Positions 30,360 to 39,387 are shown, counted from the stretch's first letter. The stretch: 64,000 nucleotides of DNA from Litorivivens lipolytica (GCF_014191715.1 NZ_JACHWY010000001.1:186001-250000), one strand, 5' to 3'. Notes: generated from the sequence alone by a model not told the origin. Made by a program: numbers and translations.

Positions 30360-31543
30360 TCAAACTGAACAGGTTACTGCTGATTTTCGCCGTTGCGCTG
30401 CTGGCCGCCTGTGCCGGCACTCCGGAAGAAAACGATCCCGCTGAACTGACCGATTTTGTGATTGAGCGTGAGCTTATCAAACTGTGGTCGGCCAGGGTTG
30501 GCGATGGTCAGGGCAAGGGCTTGTATCAGCTGCGTCCGGCTATTGAAGGTGACACGCTGTATGTTGCTTCGGCTGACGGACAGCTTCAGGCGCGCGCGAC
30601 CAGCGATGGCGATATCCGCTGGGAAAAAGAGTTGGAGCTAACCGTCAGCGGTGGCGTGGGCATCGATTATGAACGCCTGTATCTCGGTACTACTGAGGGT
30701 GTCGTAATTGCCTTTAATTTGAAAGGCGAGGAATTATGGCGCACCCAACTCAGCGGTGAAGTTCTGGCGCCGCCAGTTAGCGACGAGGAAATCGTTGTCG
30801 CTCAGACCTACGATGGTCAGCTGGTGGGGCTGGATGCACTGAGCGGTGAAAAACTATGGGCATTTTCTGCGTCAGTGCCGCGTCTGACCTTGCGCGGTAC
30901 CTCTACGCCTTTGCTCGACGGTCCGCTGGTATTTGCCGGCTTGGCAAACGGTCGCGTCGTGGCGCTGGACAAAAGCACCGGCGCCTTGCGCTGGGAGCAG
31001 CGGATATCAGTGCCAAAAGGGAGCACTGAAATAGAGCGCCTGTCTGATGTTGATGGCGAGCTGTTGCTCGATGGCGGTGTGCTGTATGCGGCTGGTTATC
31101 AGGGCACCCTGACTGCAATTGATGTGCGCAGCGGTCGAGCCCTGTGGCAGCGCGATCTGTCCAGCTACAGTGGTCCCGTTGAAGGCTATGGCAATATCTA
31201 TGTGGCGGATGCCGATGGCAGCATCCATGCCTTCGAGCAAAACGGGCAGGGCGTTATCTGGACGCAAACCATACTGGCGCGTCGTAAGCTGTCAGCACCG
31301 GCGATTTTGTCGGGCAGTCTCGTTGTGGGTGACTTTGAAGGCTACCTCCATTTTGTGTCGCAGGTTGACGGCCATCTGGTTTCGCGAGTCCAGCTCGATG
31401 ACAGTGGTGTTCGCGCCCCCATGGTGTCGGCGGATGACAAACTGTTTGTCTTCAGCAATGAAGGTCAGTTGGCGGCCTACAGCTTTGATCGTGATACCAC
31501 GGTCACTCGCCACCGCAACTTTGGCCCCAAGCAGCGCCGGTAA
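30356..31543 (+). CDS. bamB: Outer-membrane assembly lipoprotein BamB
   Basis: Beta-propeller lipoprotein of the BAM complex that binds the POTRA domains of BamA. 395 residues with a lipobox (ALLAACAG, Cys about 20) and PQQ-type propeller repeats such as GRVVALDKSTGALRWEQR, GTLTAIDVRSGRALWQRD and GSIHAFEQNGQGVIWTQ. Normal length. It is separated from der by 9 bases. Its partner BamA is at the start of this window. Confidence 0.95.
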   Translation: MIKLNRLLLIFAVALLAACAGTPEENDPAELTDFVIERELIKLWSARVGDGQGKGLYQLRPAIEGDTLYVASADGQLQARATSDGDIRWEKELELTVSGGVGIDYERLYLGTTEGVVIAFNLKGEELWRTQLSGEVLAPPVSDEEIVVAQTYDGQLVGLDALSGEKLWAFSASVPRLTLRGTSTPLLDGPLVFAGLANGRVVALDKSTGALRWEQRISVPKGSTEIERLSDVDGELLLDGGVLYAAGYQGTLTAIDVRSGRALWQRDLSSYSGPVEGYGNIYVADADGSIHAFEQNGQGVIWTQTILARRKLSAPAILSGSLVVGDFEGYLHFVSQVDGHLVSRVQLDDSGVRAPMVSADDKLFVFSNEGQLAAYSFDRDTTVTRHRNFGPKQRR

Positions 31544-31552
31544 CGGAACAGC

Positions 31553-32983
31553 ATGAGTATGATTCCCGTGGTTGCGTTGGTTGGCCGCCCAAATGTGGGC
31601 AAATCCACCCTGTTTAATCGATTGACTCGCAGCCGCGACGCTCTGGTCGCCGACTTTCCGGGCCTGACCCGTGATCGCAAGTACGGTGAGGTCAAACATG
31701 GCAAACACCGCTTTATTGCCATTGATACCGGCGGTATTACCGGCGATGAAGAGGGCATCGACAGCGCCATGGCCGGCCAATCACTGGCGGCTATTGATGA
31801 GGCCGATGCGGTGCTCTTTCTGCTGGATGCGAGGGCGGGCCTGACTCCGTCGGATCACGCCCTCGCGACCAAATTTCGCTCCAGTAACAAACCCTTCTAT
31901 TACGTCGTTAATAAGGTCGACGGGGTTGACCCGAATACGGCGATGGCCGAGTTCTATGAGCTAGGCGTCGAGCAGTTTTACCCGATTACGGCAACCCACG
32001 GTCGCGGCGTGCGTCATCTGCTGGACGAGCTGGTAGCAACCTTCCCACCCGTTGAAGAAGCGGAAGAGGATAAGGAAGAAGACCGCTACAAGAGCACCAA
32101 GATCGCCATAATCGGCCGCCCGAATGTGGGTAAATCCACCTTGGTAAACCGCCTCCTGGGCGAAGACCGCGTTGTGGTTTATGACCAGCCCGGTACCACC
32201 CGTGACAGTATCTATATCGATTACGAGCGCGATGGTGAGCCCTACACCCTGATTGATACGGCTGGCGTTCGTCGCCGTAAAAACGTCAAGGAAGTGGTGG
32301 AAAAATTCTCCATCGTCAAAACCCTGAAAGCGATCGACGATGCCAACGTCACCATTCTGGTGATGGACGCGCGTGAAGGCATCGTGGATCAGGATTTGCA
32401 CCTGCTCGGGCAGGTGGTCGAGTCCGGTCGTGCGCTAGTGCTGGCGGTCAACAAATGGGATGGGCTGGAACCAGACCACAAAGACCGGGTGAAATTTGAG
32501 CTGGAACGCCGCCTGCAGTTTATCGACTATGCAGAAGTACATTTCATTTCTGCCCTGCACGGTACGGGGGTAGGGCATCTCTATGAGTCTGTCAACAAGG
32601 CCTATCATTCGGCGACCGACAAGATGTCGACGCGCCAGTTGACCACCATTCTGGAAGGCGCGGTCTTCGATCACCCGCCGCCCATGGTTAACGGTCGTCG
32701 CATCAAGCTGCGCTATGCCCACGCCGGTGGACAGAATCCGCCCATCGTGGTGATTCACGGCAACCAGACCGATAAGGTTCCGGCCAGCTATCAACGCTAC
32801 CTGGAAAAAACCTTCCGCCGCCATCTGGATATGGTGGGTACGCCTATTCGGATCGAGTTCCGCACCAGCGAGAACCCCTACGAGGGCAAGAAAAACAAAC
32901 TCACCTCCCGTCAGGTTAATCGCAAGAAGCGCCTGATGAAGTTTGTGAAAAAGAAAGACGCCAAGAAGAAACGCGGCAAGTAG
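31553..32983 (+). CDS. der: Ribosome-biogenesis GTPase Der (EngA)
   Basis: Double-domain GTPase needed for 50S subunit assembly. 476 residues. The first G domain has GRPNVGKST at about 11-19 with DTGG and NKVDG; the second has GRPNVGKST at about 190, [13 protein letters not shown] and NKWDGLE. The C-terminal KH-like domain ([20 protein letters not shown]) ends in a very basic tail ([11 protein letters not shown]). The start could be the ATG at 31553 or that at 31559; the first is used. Confidence 0.97.
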   Translation: MSMIPVVALVGRPNVGKSTLFNRLTRSRDALVADFPGLTRDRKYGEVKHGKHRFIAIDTGGITGDEEGIDSAMAGQSLAAIDEADAVLFLLDARAGLTPSDHALATKFRSSNKPFYYVVNKVDGVDPNTAMAEFYELGVEQFYPITATHGRGVRHLLDELVATFPPVEEAEEDKEEDRYKSTKIAIIGRPNVGKSTLVNRLLGEDRVVVYDQPGTTRDSIYIDYERDGEPYTLIDTAGVRRRKNVKEVVEKFSIVKTLKAIDDANVTILVMDAREGIVDQDLHLLGQVVESGRALVLAVNKWDGLEPDHKDRVKFELERRLQFIDYAEVHFISALHGTGVGHLYESVNKAYHSATDKMSTRQLTTILEGAVFDHPPPMVNGRRIKLRYAHAGGQNPPIVVIHGNQTDKVPASYQRYLEKTFRRHLDMVGTPIRIEFRTSENPYEGKKNKLTSRQVNRKKRLMKFVKKKDAKKKRGK

Positions 32984-33015
32984 TATTTGCAGGCCTCGCT
33001 TGCGAAGATACCTCT

Positions 33016-33408
33016 ATGGCTAAACCCGATCTCGACAACCCCGATCGCATTCGCCAATTTGTCGAAGCTTTCTACGACAAACTGCTGGTGGATGAGCGCC
33101 TTGCGCCGATCTTTTTGGATGTGGCGAATGTGGACATCCGTGAGCACTTTCCGCGTATTCAGGCCTATTGGGAAAAGCTGTTGCTGGGCGAAAATAACTA
33201 CAAGCGTCATACCATGAACATCCACCGCCAGCTTCACGACAAGCGCGAACTGCGCAGTGCTGATTTTGATCAATGGCTCGCCTATTTCCTAGAAACAGTA
33301 GATGAGCACTTTGCCGGTGAAAAGGCTGAGCGGGCCAAGCGGGTAGCCAGCCAGATCGCCACCAATATGCATAAGGCGCTGGAGCGCGACAGCGGTAAGC
33401 CGCTTTAG
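33016..33408 (+). CDS. Group III truncated haemoglobin
   Basis: Small haem protein expected to bind oxygen or NO, in the cytoplasm. 130 residues in the compact 2-on-2 globin fold: FVEAFYDKLLVDERLAPIF (B helix with Tyr at 20), YWEKLLLGENNY (E-helix region with Trp 52), HRQLHDKREL with H70 the probable proximal haem ligand, and FDQWLAYFLETVDEHF (G/H helices), a pattern typical of the group III class. It follows der by 32 bases and may be co-transcribed. NO detoxification is common for the family but not proven here. Confidence 0.82.
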   Translation: MAKPDLDNPDRIRQFVEAFYDKLLVDERLAPIFLDVANVDIREHFPRIQAYWEKLLLGENNYKRHTMNIHRQLHDKRELRSADFDQWLAYFLETVDEHFAGEKAERAKRVASQIATNMHKALERDSGKPL

Positions 33409-33549
33409 AGCTTATTCAATCGATTCCTGATCGGATTTGTCACACCAATAGGCCATATTCGGTCATTGAGTTATCTCCCTCCCTGCGGAATACTGATCTC
33501 ATAGTCGGCGAAGTCCGGTTTTGTTAAAAAAGTTTAATTTTTTCAGTGG

Positions 33550-33565
33550 ATTAGAGTCGTCTAAT
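33550..33565. promoter_or_regulatory. 16-bp inverted repeat before the acyl-CoA operon
   Basis: ATTAGA-GTCG-TCTAAT is a perfect 6-4-6 dyad about 105 bases before the first gene of the lipid operon. Its right half, TCTAAT, also reads as a good -10 hexamer, so a TetR- or FadR-like repressor could block the promoter here. No regulator gene is adjacent. This is a candidate operator only. Confidence 0.4.
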
Positions 33566-33587
33566 GCGATTCTGATTGTTGTTGATT

Positions 33588-33647
33588 CAAGCCACTAATA
33601 CGTAACCAAGTACTACTTAAGCTAGTACTGCTTAACCAAATACGTAA
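33588..33647. repeat. Tandem 15-bp repeat in the lipid operon leader
   Basis: Three imperfect head-to-tail copies of a 15-base unit, TAACCAAGTACTACT (33603), TAAGCTAGTACTGCT (33618) and TAACCAAATACGTAA (33633), preceded by a weaker copy at 33588 (CAAGCCACTAATACG). The array ends 8 bases before the AAAAGGAG ribosome site. The 15-base period is about one and a half helical turns. Together with the upstream dyad it fills most of the 261-base gap between the globin and the DUF35 gene. Confidence 0.7.
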
Positions 33648-33669
33648 GCCAGCAAAAGGAGACAGGCCT

Positions 33670-34113
33670 ATGTCCGCACAAGCGGAAGTACTGCAGCAGG
33701 CGTTTACCCTCGGCTATACCTACACCCGCACCACTGGACCGGTGGTGGGTCGTTTTCTCACAGCCCTGCGCGATCGCAAGATCGTCGGGATCAAGGGAAG
33801 CGACGGCAAGGTGATTGTGCCGCCGATGGAATATGACCCCGTCACTGCCGAGGAACTCAGTGAATTCGTGGACCTGCCGGACACTGGTGTGGTGAAAACC
33901 TGGGCCTGGGTCAAGCACCCCCGTGGCAAACACCTGCTGGACAAGCCCTTTGCCTGGGCACAGATCCAGATCGATGGATCCGACATCCCCATGATTCACA
34001 TGGTTGACGCCGGTGACGAATCGAAAATGAGCACCGGTATGAAAGTAAAGGTGCGCTGGGCTGACGAAACCAAGGGTTTCATCACCGATATCGCCTGCTT
34101 TGAGCCAGCTTGA
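33670..34113 (+). CDS. OB-fold DUF35 protein without zinc ribbon
   Basis: 147 residues of the DUF35 (ChsH2-like, thiolase-associated) family. The OB-fold core is visible as VVKTWAWVKHPRGKHLL, PFAWAQIQIDGSDIPMIHMV and MKVKVRWADETKGFITDIACFEP. The N-terminal part keeps the VGRFLTALRDRKIVGIKG and IVPPMEYDP stretch, but the four zinc-ribbon cysteines normally present there are missing. Proteins of this kind form complexes with thiolase-fold or hydratase subunits and bind acyl-CoA. It is the first gene of an operon with a second, zinc-binding DUF35 gene and two thiolase-fold genes. Confidence 0.8.
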   Translation: MSAQAEVLQQAFTLGYTYTRTTGPVVGRFLTALRDRKIVGIKGSDGKVIVPPMEYDPVTAEELSEFVDLPDTGVVKTWAWVKHPRGKHLLDKPFAWAQIQIDGSDIPMIHMVDAGDESKMSTGMKVKVRWADETKGFITDIACFEPA

Positions 34114-34123
34114 GGAGACTGCC

Positions 34124-34639
34124 ATGAGTGACGCAAACAAAGAGGCGCTGGAGCCGATTACCGGTATCGAATCGCCCGTTTATCTCGATTACAACTTTAC
34201 CGCCGGTCAGGCGACTGCTCGCTACCTGACCAAAGTGAAGGAAGGCAAGCTGGTCGGTCAGCGCTGTCCTTCGTGCCGCAATGTGTACATTCCGCCGCGC
34301 GGTGCCTGTGCGGCCTGTGGTGTGGCCACTACCGAGGAAGTGGAACTGTCCAACAAGGCCACGGTGCAGTCTTTCACGATCGTTCATATCCCCATTCCGG
34401 GTAACCCGATCAAACCGCCTTACGTTATCGCCAACTTGGTGCCGGATGGCGCGAACATTTCCTTCCTGCACCTGCTCAGTGAGTGCAAGAACGAAGACGT
34501 TCGCATCGGTATGCGTGTTGAGGCCCAGTGGAAGGACGCCAGCGAGTGGACTTACGCCATGGAAAACATCAAATATTTTACGCCGATCGACGAGCCCGAC
34601 GTGCCGGCGGAAGAAATTGGGAGACTGAAAGATGCGTGA
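34124..34639 (+). CDS. DUF35 protein with zinc ribbon and OB fold
   Basis: 171 residues. The N-terminal zinc ribbon is intact (CPSC ... CAAC, within QRCPSCRNVYIPPRG and ACAACG), followed by an OB fold (VQSFTIVHIPIPGNPIKPPYV to MRVEAQWKDASEW). Family members channel acyl-CoA intermediates between thiolase-fold partners. ATG 34124 is chosen, with GAGGAG 8 bases upstream; an in-frame TTG at 34100 would overlap the previous gene. Its end overlaps the next thiolase-fold gene by 8 bases, in keeping with a stoichiometric complex. Confidence 0.85.
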   Translation: MSDANKEALEPITGIESPVYLDYNFTAGQATARYLTKVKEGKLVGQRCPSCRNVYIPPRGACAACGVATTEEVELSNKATVQSFTIVHIPIPGNPIKPPYVIANLVPDGANISFLHLLSECKNEDVRIGMRVEAQWKDASEWTYAMENIKYFTPIDEPDVPAEEIGRLKDA

Positions 34640-35690
34640 TATAGCTATTGTCTCTTTTGTTCAGTCGGACTGCGTGCGTGACGCCGGGGCTCTGAACGAA
34701 GTGGAACTGATCATGCCGGTTATCCGCAAAGTACTGGATAACGTGGGCATTCAAAGCGCACAGGACGTGGACTTTACCTGTTCCGGTTCCTGTGACTACC
34801 TGCAGGGTGCAGCCTTTGCGTTCGTACTGGGTGTGGATGCACTGGGTGCGGTACCGCCGATCAAGGAATCTCACGTTGAGATGGATGCGGCCTGGGCACT
34901 GTACGAGGCGGTGCTGAAAATTCGTATGGGACAGGCGGACTCTGCGCTGCTGTACGGTTTCGGTAAATCCTCGCCCGGTGAGCTGCCGATTGTACTGTCG
35001 CAGCAACTCGACCCCTATTACCTGTCACCCCTGTGGTTGGATACCGTCAGCAGTGCGGCACTGCAGGCGCGCGCTCTGCTGGATAGCGGTAAAGCGACTG
35101 AAGCGGACATGGCTGAAGTGGTAGCGCGCTCGCGCAAGAATGCCAAGTCCAATCCTCACGCCCAATTGAAAGGCGATGTGAGTGTGGATGAATTGCTGGC
35201 CGAGCCGACCTACCTGTCGCCGCTGCGTAAGCACGACTGCTGCCCGATTTCAGACGGTGCCAGTGCCATGATTATTGCCACCGTTGAAAAAGCCAAGGAG
35301 TGGGGCAAGCCTTACGCCGTGCTGAAGGGCATCGATCACCGCATTGAATCCCATCACTTTGGTGCTCGCGATCTGACCCGTTCCGTATCCACCGAGATAG
35401 CTGCCAAGGCTGCCGGCGTGGCTGACGGTCCGGTGGAAGTGGCCGAAATTTATGCGCCGTTCAGTCATCAGGAAATCATCCTGAAGAAAGCGCTGGGCTT
35501 GGGTGATGACACGGTAATTAACCCATCCGGTGGTGTGCTAGCGGGCAACCAGATGATGGCCTCCGGCCTGTCGCGAGTGGGTGAAGTCGCCAATCGTATC
35601 ATCAAGGGTGAAATCAAACGCGGCGTAGCGCATGCGACCTCAGGTCACGCGCTGCAACAGAATCTGGTCGCGGTATTGGAGGGAGCATAA
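34632..35690 (+). CDS. Thiolase-fold protein (SCP2/lipid-transfer class), likely non-thiolase
   Basis: 352 residues of the thiolase superfamily, SCP-x/lipid-transfer type. Conserved: LSPLRKHDCCPISDGASAMI (central), VAEIYAPFSHQEIILKKALG, NPSGGVLAGNQMMASGLSR and HATSGHALQQN. At the position of the nucleophilic Cys (about residue 83, SHVEMDAAWALYEA) there is no Cys, and the His of the GHP motif is Asn (LAGNQMMASG). It is thus unlikely to be an ordinary 3-ketoacyl-CoA thiolase. Steroid side-chain aldolases of the Ltp2 type, which also lack the Cys and work with a DUF35 partner, are the best comparison. Adjacent to two DUF35 genes and a second thiolase-fold gene. Confidence 0.8.
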   Translation: MRDIAIVSFVQSDCVRDAGALNEVELIMPVIRKVLDNVGIQSAQDVDFTCSGSCDYLQGAAFAFVLGVDALGAVPPIKESHVEMDAAWALYEAVLKIRMGQADSALLYGFGKSSPGELPIVLSQQLDPYYLSPLWLDTVSSAALQARALLDSGKATEADMAEVVARSRKNAKSNPHAQLKGDVSVDELLAEPTYLSPLRKHDCCPISDGASAMIIATVEKAKEWGKPYAVLKGIDHRIESHHFGARDLTRSVSTEIAAKAAGVADGPVEVAEIYAPFSHQEIILKKALGLGDDTVINPSGGVLAGNQMMASGLSRVGEVANRIIKGEIKRGVAHATSGHALQQNLVAVLEGA

Positions 35691-36853
35691 TGGCTGAATT
35701 AGCTGCAGTTGTCGGTATTGGCCAGACCAAATACCAGACCAAACATAAAACCGTATCCATTGCCGGGCTGGTGCGCGATGCCGCGCTTAAGGCCCTGCAG
35801 GATGCAGAACTGACCTGGGACGATATCGATGCGGTGATCGTCGGTAAAGCACCGGACATGTTCGAAGGCATGATCATGCCCGAGCTCTACCTGACCGATG
35901 CGCTGGGTTGTAACGGCAAGCCGATGCTGCGGGTTCATACCGCGGGTTCGGTAGGTGGTTCCACCGCTATCGTCGCGGCCTCCTATGTCCAAAGCGGCAT
36001 GTTCAAACGCATTCTCACGGTAACCTACGAGAAGCAGTCCGAGTCCAACGCCATGTGGGCCCTGTCCAATGCCCAGCCGTTCTCGGTTCACCTGAACGCC
36101 GGTGCCGGTGGTTTCTTTGCGCCGATCATTCGTGAATACATGCGTCGTACCAAGGCGCCGAGCGATGCCGGTATCAAAGTGGCGGTGAAGGATCGTCTGC
36201 ACGGTGCCCGCAACCCGCTGGCTCACCTGCAACTGCCCAACATCACCATGAAGGAAGTCGAAGAGAGCCCCATGCTGTGGGAGCCGCTGCGCTTCCTCGA
36301 GTCATGCCCGTCTTCTGACGGCGCCTGTGCCATGGTTATTGCCAACGAAGAGCTGGCCGCTCAGTCACCGAAGAAACCCGCCTGGATTCGTGGTGCCGCA
36401 ATGCGCTCCGAGCCGACCATGTACGCCGGTCGGGAAGAAGTGAGTCCTCAGGCCGGTATCGATTGCGCCAAGGATGTCTATGCGCAGGCTGGCATTTCCA
36501 ACCCGCGCAAGGATCTGGACTGCGCAGAAGTTTACGTGCCGTTCTCCTGGTATGAACCTATGTGGCTGGAGAATCTGGGTTTTGCCGAAAAAGGCGAAGG
36601 CTGGAAGCTGACGCTGGAAGGCGCCACCTCCCTAGATGACAAAGGTGACATCCCGTGGAACTGTTCCGGTGGTGTACTATGCAGTAACCCCATTGGTGCC
36701 TCGGGCATGATCCGCTTTGCGGAAGCCGCCCGCCAGGTACGCGGCGATGCCGGTAACCATCAGGTTGATGGCGCCAAGCTTGCCCTGGGGCATGCCTACG
36801 GTGGTGGTGCACAGTTCTACGCCATGTGGGTTGTCGGCTCAGAAAAAGCGTAA
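35690..36853 (+). CDS. Second thiolase-fold protein (SCP2/lipid-transfer class)
   Basis: 387 residues, same superfamily as its upstream neighbour, which it overlaps by one base (TAATG). It begins AAVVGIGQTKYQTKHKTVSI. Conserved stretches are FLESCPSSDGACAMVIANEE, VYVPFSWYEPMWLENLG, NCSGGVLCSNPIGASGM and LGHAYGGGAQF. The nucleophile position appears as Ser 87 (AGSVGGSTAIVAA, where thiolases have CATGSTA), and the GHP His is Asn (CSNPIGASG). It may pair with the previous gene as a heteromer. Acyl-CoA lyase (retro-aldol) activity is one possibility; sequence alone does not prove it. Confidence 0.82.
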   Translation: MAELAAVVGIGQTKYQTKHKTVSIAGLVRDAALKALQDAELTWDDIDAVIVGKAPDMFEGMIMPELYLTDALGCNGKPMLRVHTAGSVGGSTAIVAASYVQSGMFKRILTVTYEKQSESNAMWALSNAQPFSVHLNAGAGGFFAPIIREYMRRTKAPSDAGIKVAVKDRLHGARNPLAHLQLPNITMKEVEESPMLWEPLRFLESCPSSDGACAMVIANEELAAQSPKKPAWIRGAAMRSEPTMYAGREEVSPQAGIDCAKDVYAQAGISNPRKDLDCAEVYVPFSWYEPMWLENLGFAEKGEGWKLTLEGATSLDDKGDIPWNCSGGVLCSNPIGASGMIRFAEAARQVRGDAGNHQVDGAKLALGHAYGGGAQFYAMWVVGSEKA

Positions 36854-36873
36854 AGCACAAAGCGCTTAACCTG

Positions 36874-36901
36874 CCGGCCACTTCTGTGGCCGGTCTCTTT
36901 T
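36874..36901 (+). terminator. Hairpin with T-rich tail before the acyl-CoA synthetase gene
   Basis: Perfect stem CCGGCCAC (36874-36881) with GTGGCCGG (36886-36893), loop TTCT, tail TCTCTTTT. It has the form of an intrinsic terminator and lies in the 62-base gap between two same-strand genes of the lipid region, so it may trim expression of the downstream genes rather than end the operon. Confidence 0.65.
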
Positions 36902-36915
36902 AAGGGAAGGGAAAG

Positions 36916-38538
36916 ATGGAATTCAATCTGGCAGATATGTTTGAGGTTGTGGCGGATAAAGTGCCCGAGCGCGAGGCGCTGGTCTGCGGGGCTCACCGAA
37001 CCACGTTTGGCGATCTGGAAAAACGGGCCAATCGCATGGCCCACTACCTGCGTTCGCAGGGCGTGAAAAGCGGCGACCACGTTGGTCTTTACATGTACAA
37101 CTGCAATGAATACATGGAGGCCATGCTGGCCTGCTTCAAAATTCGCGCGGTGCCCATCAACGTTAACTACCGCTACGTTAAAGACGAGCTGCTTTACATC
37201 TTTGACAACGCCGACATGGTGGCTTGTGTTCACCACCGTGAATTTGCGCCCCATATCGCGGAAATTCGCAGTGCGGCCCCTGACCTGAAAACCTTTATCG
37301 CGGTTGATGACGACAGCGGTGCCGACCTGAATGCGATTGGCGCGGTGGAATACGAATCGGCCATGAATGATCAGAGCGATCAACGCGACTTTGAAGCGCG
37401 CTCGGGCGATGACTACTTCATCCTCTACACCGGTGGCACGACCGGTATGCCCAAGGGCGTGATGTGGCCTCACAAGAATGTTTTCTTTGCAGCGATGGGC
37501 GGCGGTGGACACTTCTCGCCCAATGGCCCCTGTGAAAAGCCGGAAGATATCGAAACTCGCGTTGCGGAAAATCCGCTGTGTGGCATTGCACTGGCGCCAC
37601 TGATGCACGGCGCGTCCTGGTGGTATGCCTGTATTCAGCTGCTGGCCGGTAACAAGCTGGTACTGAATGACCAGCATTCCCTGAACGCCGAACATGTATG
37701 GGATGTCTGTGAGCGCGAGAAAGTAAACGCGGTGCAGATCGTTGGTGATGCGATGGCGATTCCGCTGCTGGATGCGCTTGAGGCCAATCCCGGTCGCTGG
37801 GATCTGGGCACCATTTTCAACGTCGGTTCTGGCGGGGCAGTCTTCTCCGAAGCCAAGCAGAACGGCTTCCGCGCACACTTCCCGAACGTGTTTATCACTA
37901 ACAGCTTTGGTTCATCGGAAGGTGGCCAGATGGGGATGGACAACGGCCAGAAGAAATCCGAATCCGGTCTGGGTAACGTGACCCGCACCGAATATATGGA
38001 TGTCATCATCGACGATGAAACCCCGCGCCGTCACGCCAAGCCCGGCGAAACCGGTATCTTCGCCCGTTCCGGGTATATTCCGGTGGGTTACTACAATGAT
38101 CCGGAAAAAACCGCGAAAACCTTCGTCGATGTAGACGGCAAAAAATGGTTGCTCACTGGCGATGCGGCCAAGCTGGAAGAAGATACCTCGATTACCGTTT
38201 TCGGTCGCGGCTCCAACTGTATCAACAGTGGCGGCGAGAAAATTTTCCCGGAAGAGGTAGAAAACGCACTCAAGGCCCACGATGGTATTTTTGATGCGCT
38301 GGTTGTGGCCACACCGGATGATCGGTGGGGCAGCAAAGTAACGGCCGTACTGCAGTTGCGCGAAGGCGTGACTCTGACGATGAAAGATGTGCAGGACCAC
38401 TGTCGCAACCATATTGCCGGTTACAAAGTACCTCGTGCGGTGCATGTGATTGCTGAAGTTCCGCGTGCCCCCAGTGGTAAGCCTGACTACAAAACAGCAA
38501 AAGCCTACGCCCTGAGCGGCGAAGGCGAAGTGGCCTGA
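36916..38538 (+). CDS. AMP-forming acyl-CoA synthetase (FadD-like)
   Basis: Activates a carboxylic acid to its CoA thioester through an acyl-adenylate. 540 residues of the ANL superfamily: P-loop YTGGTTGMPKGVMW (about 172-185), NSFGSSEGGQMG (A5), TGDAAKLEEDTSITVFGRG (A7/A8), INSGGEKIFPEEVENAL (A8) and the catalytic lysine region PRAPSGKPDYKTAK near the C terminus. It resembles the long-chain or steroid-acid ligases of side-chain degradation clusters. An AAGGGAAGGG ribosome site is upstream. Substrate unknown; neighbours suggest a branched or sterol-derived acid. Confidence 0.9.
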   Translation: MEFNLADMFEVVADKVPEREALVCGAHRTTFGDLEKRANRMAHYLRSQGVKSGDHVGLYMYNCNEYMEAMLACFKIRAVPINVNYRYVKDELLYIFDNADMVACVHHREFAPHIAEIRSAAPDLKTFIAVDDDSGADLNAIGAVEYESAMNDQSDQRDFEARSGDDYFILYTGGTTGMPKGVMWPHKNVFFAAMGGGGHFSPNGPCEKPEDIETRVAENPLCGIALAPLMHGASWWYACIQLLAGNKLVLNDQHSLNAEHVWDVCEREKVNAVQIVGDAMAIPLLDALEANPGRWDLGTIFNVGSGGAVFSEAKQNGFRAHFPNVFITNSFGSSEGGQMGMDNGQKKSESGLGNVTRTEYMDVIIDDETPRRHAKPGETGIFARSGYIPVGYYNDPEKTAKTFVDVDGKKWLLTGDAAKLEEDTSITVFGRGSNCINSGGEKIFPEEVENALKAHDGIFDALVVATPDDRWGSKVTAVLQLREGVTLTMKDVQDHCRNHIAGYKVPRAVHVIAEVPRAPSGKPDYKTAKAYALSGEGEVA

Positions 38539-38568
38539 GGCCGCAGCTACATATAACGGAGAAATTCG

Positions 38569-39387
38569 ATGGCTGAACTCGATATCAGCACCAAGAACTG
38601 CATTATCGAACAGGAAGGCAAAACCCTGATCGTAACGCTGAACCGCCCGGAGGCGAAGAACGCCTTCAACCCGGAAATGCTACTGGGCATGTACAAGGCC
38701 TGGCGTCGACTGGATGAAGACGACTCGCTGATGTGCGCCATACTCACAGCGGTAGGTGATACCTTCTGTGCGGGCATGGATTTGAAAGCGGGCCCTGATG
38801 GCGACAATGGTGCCTCGGAAGAATTCATGAATCTGATGGGTACTGTCCCCAACGTTCACTGGCAGGCGCTGCTGCGTGATAACCGCCCCAGCAAGCCGCT
38901 GATTCTGGCGGTGGAAGGCTATGCGTTGGCGGGTGGTACTGAAATTCTGGCGGGTACTGATCTGCGCGTTGGAGCTGAGGATTCTATCTACGGTGTTACT
39001 GAAGTAGCGCGCGGCCTGTATCCTATGGCCGGTTCCAGTATTCGTCTGCCGCGTCAGATTCCTTACTGTCGCGCCGCCGAAATGGTTCTGTTGGGTCGTC
39101 ACTGCACCGCTCAGGAAGCGCTGGAGTGGGGTCTGATTAATCGCATCGTGCCGAAAGGTCAGGCCTTGGCGGAAGCCAAGAAAATGGCTGAAGAACTCTG
39201 CAAAACTGGCCCACTGGCCTTGAAGGCGATTACTCGTTCGCTGCGCGAGCTGCAAACCGATATCGCCGAAGAAGAAGCCATGTTGAAATCCGACGAGCTG
39301 GCCGGTCCGGTGTTTGCTTCCAAGGATGCCAAAGAGGGTATGCGCGCGTTCAAGGAGAAGCGTCCAGCAAACTTCACGGGCGAATAA
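38569..39387 (+). CDS. Enoyl-CoA hydratase (crotonase family)
   Basis: Adds water to 2-enoyl-CoA. 272 residues of the crotonase fold. Visible: LIVTLNRPEAKNAFNPEML, the oxyanion-hole segments FCAGMDLKAG and AVEGYALAGGTEIL, and both catalytic glutamates of hydratases in GVTEVARGLYP and RAAEMVLLG. C-terminal helices close the fold (KEGMRAFKEKRPANF). The gene follows the acyl-CoA synthetase by 30 bases with an AACGGAG ribosome site. A true hydratase is more likely than an isomerase because both Glu are kept. Confidence 0.9.
   Translation: MAELDISTKNCIIEQEGKTLIVTLNRPEAKNAFNPEMLLGMYKAWRRLDEDDSLMCAILTAVGDTFCAGMDLKAGPDGDNGASEEFMNLMGTVPNVHWQALLRDNRPSKPLILAVEGYALAGGTEILAGTDLRVGAEDSIYGVTEVARGLYPMAGSSIRLPRQIPYCRAAEMVLLGRHCTAQEALEWGLINRIVPKGQALAEAKKMAEELCKTGPLALKAITRSLRELQTDIAEEEAMLKSDELAGPVFASKDAKEGMRAFKEKRPANFTGE

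Noticed and set aside
33588-33647. Possible CRISPR or attachment-site repeat
   Set aside because: Units are directly abutting with no spacers, only three to four imperfect copies, and no cas, integrase or tRNA gene nearby.
36817-37878. 353-codon minus-strand open frame opposite the acyl-CoA synthetase gene
   Set aside because: Antisense to a clear ANL enzyme; low-complexity composition.
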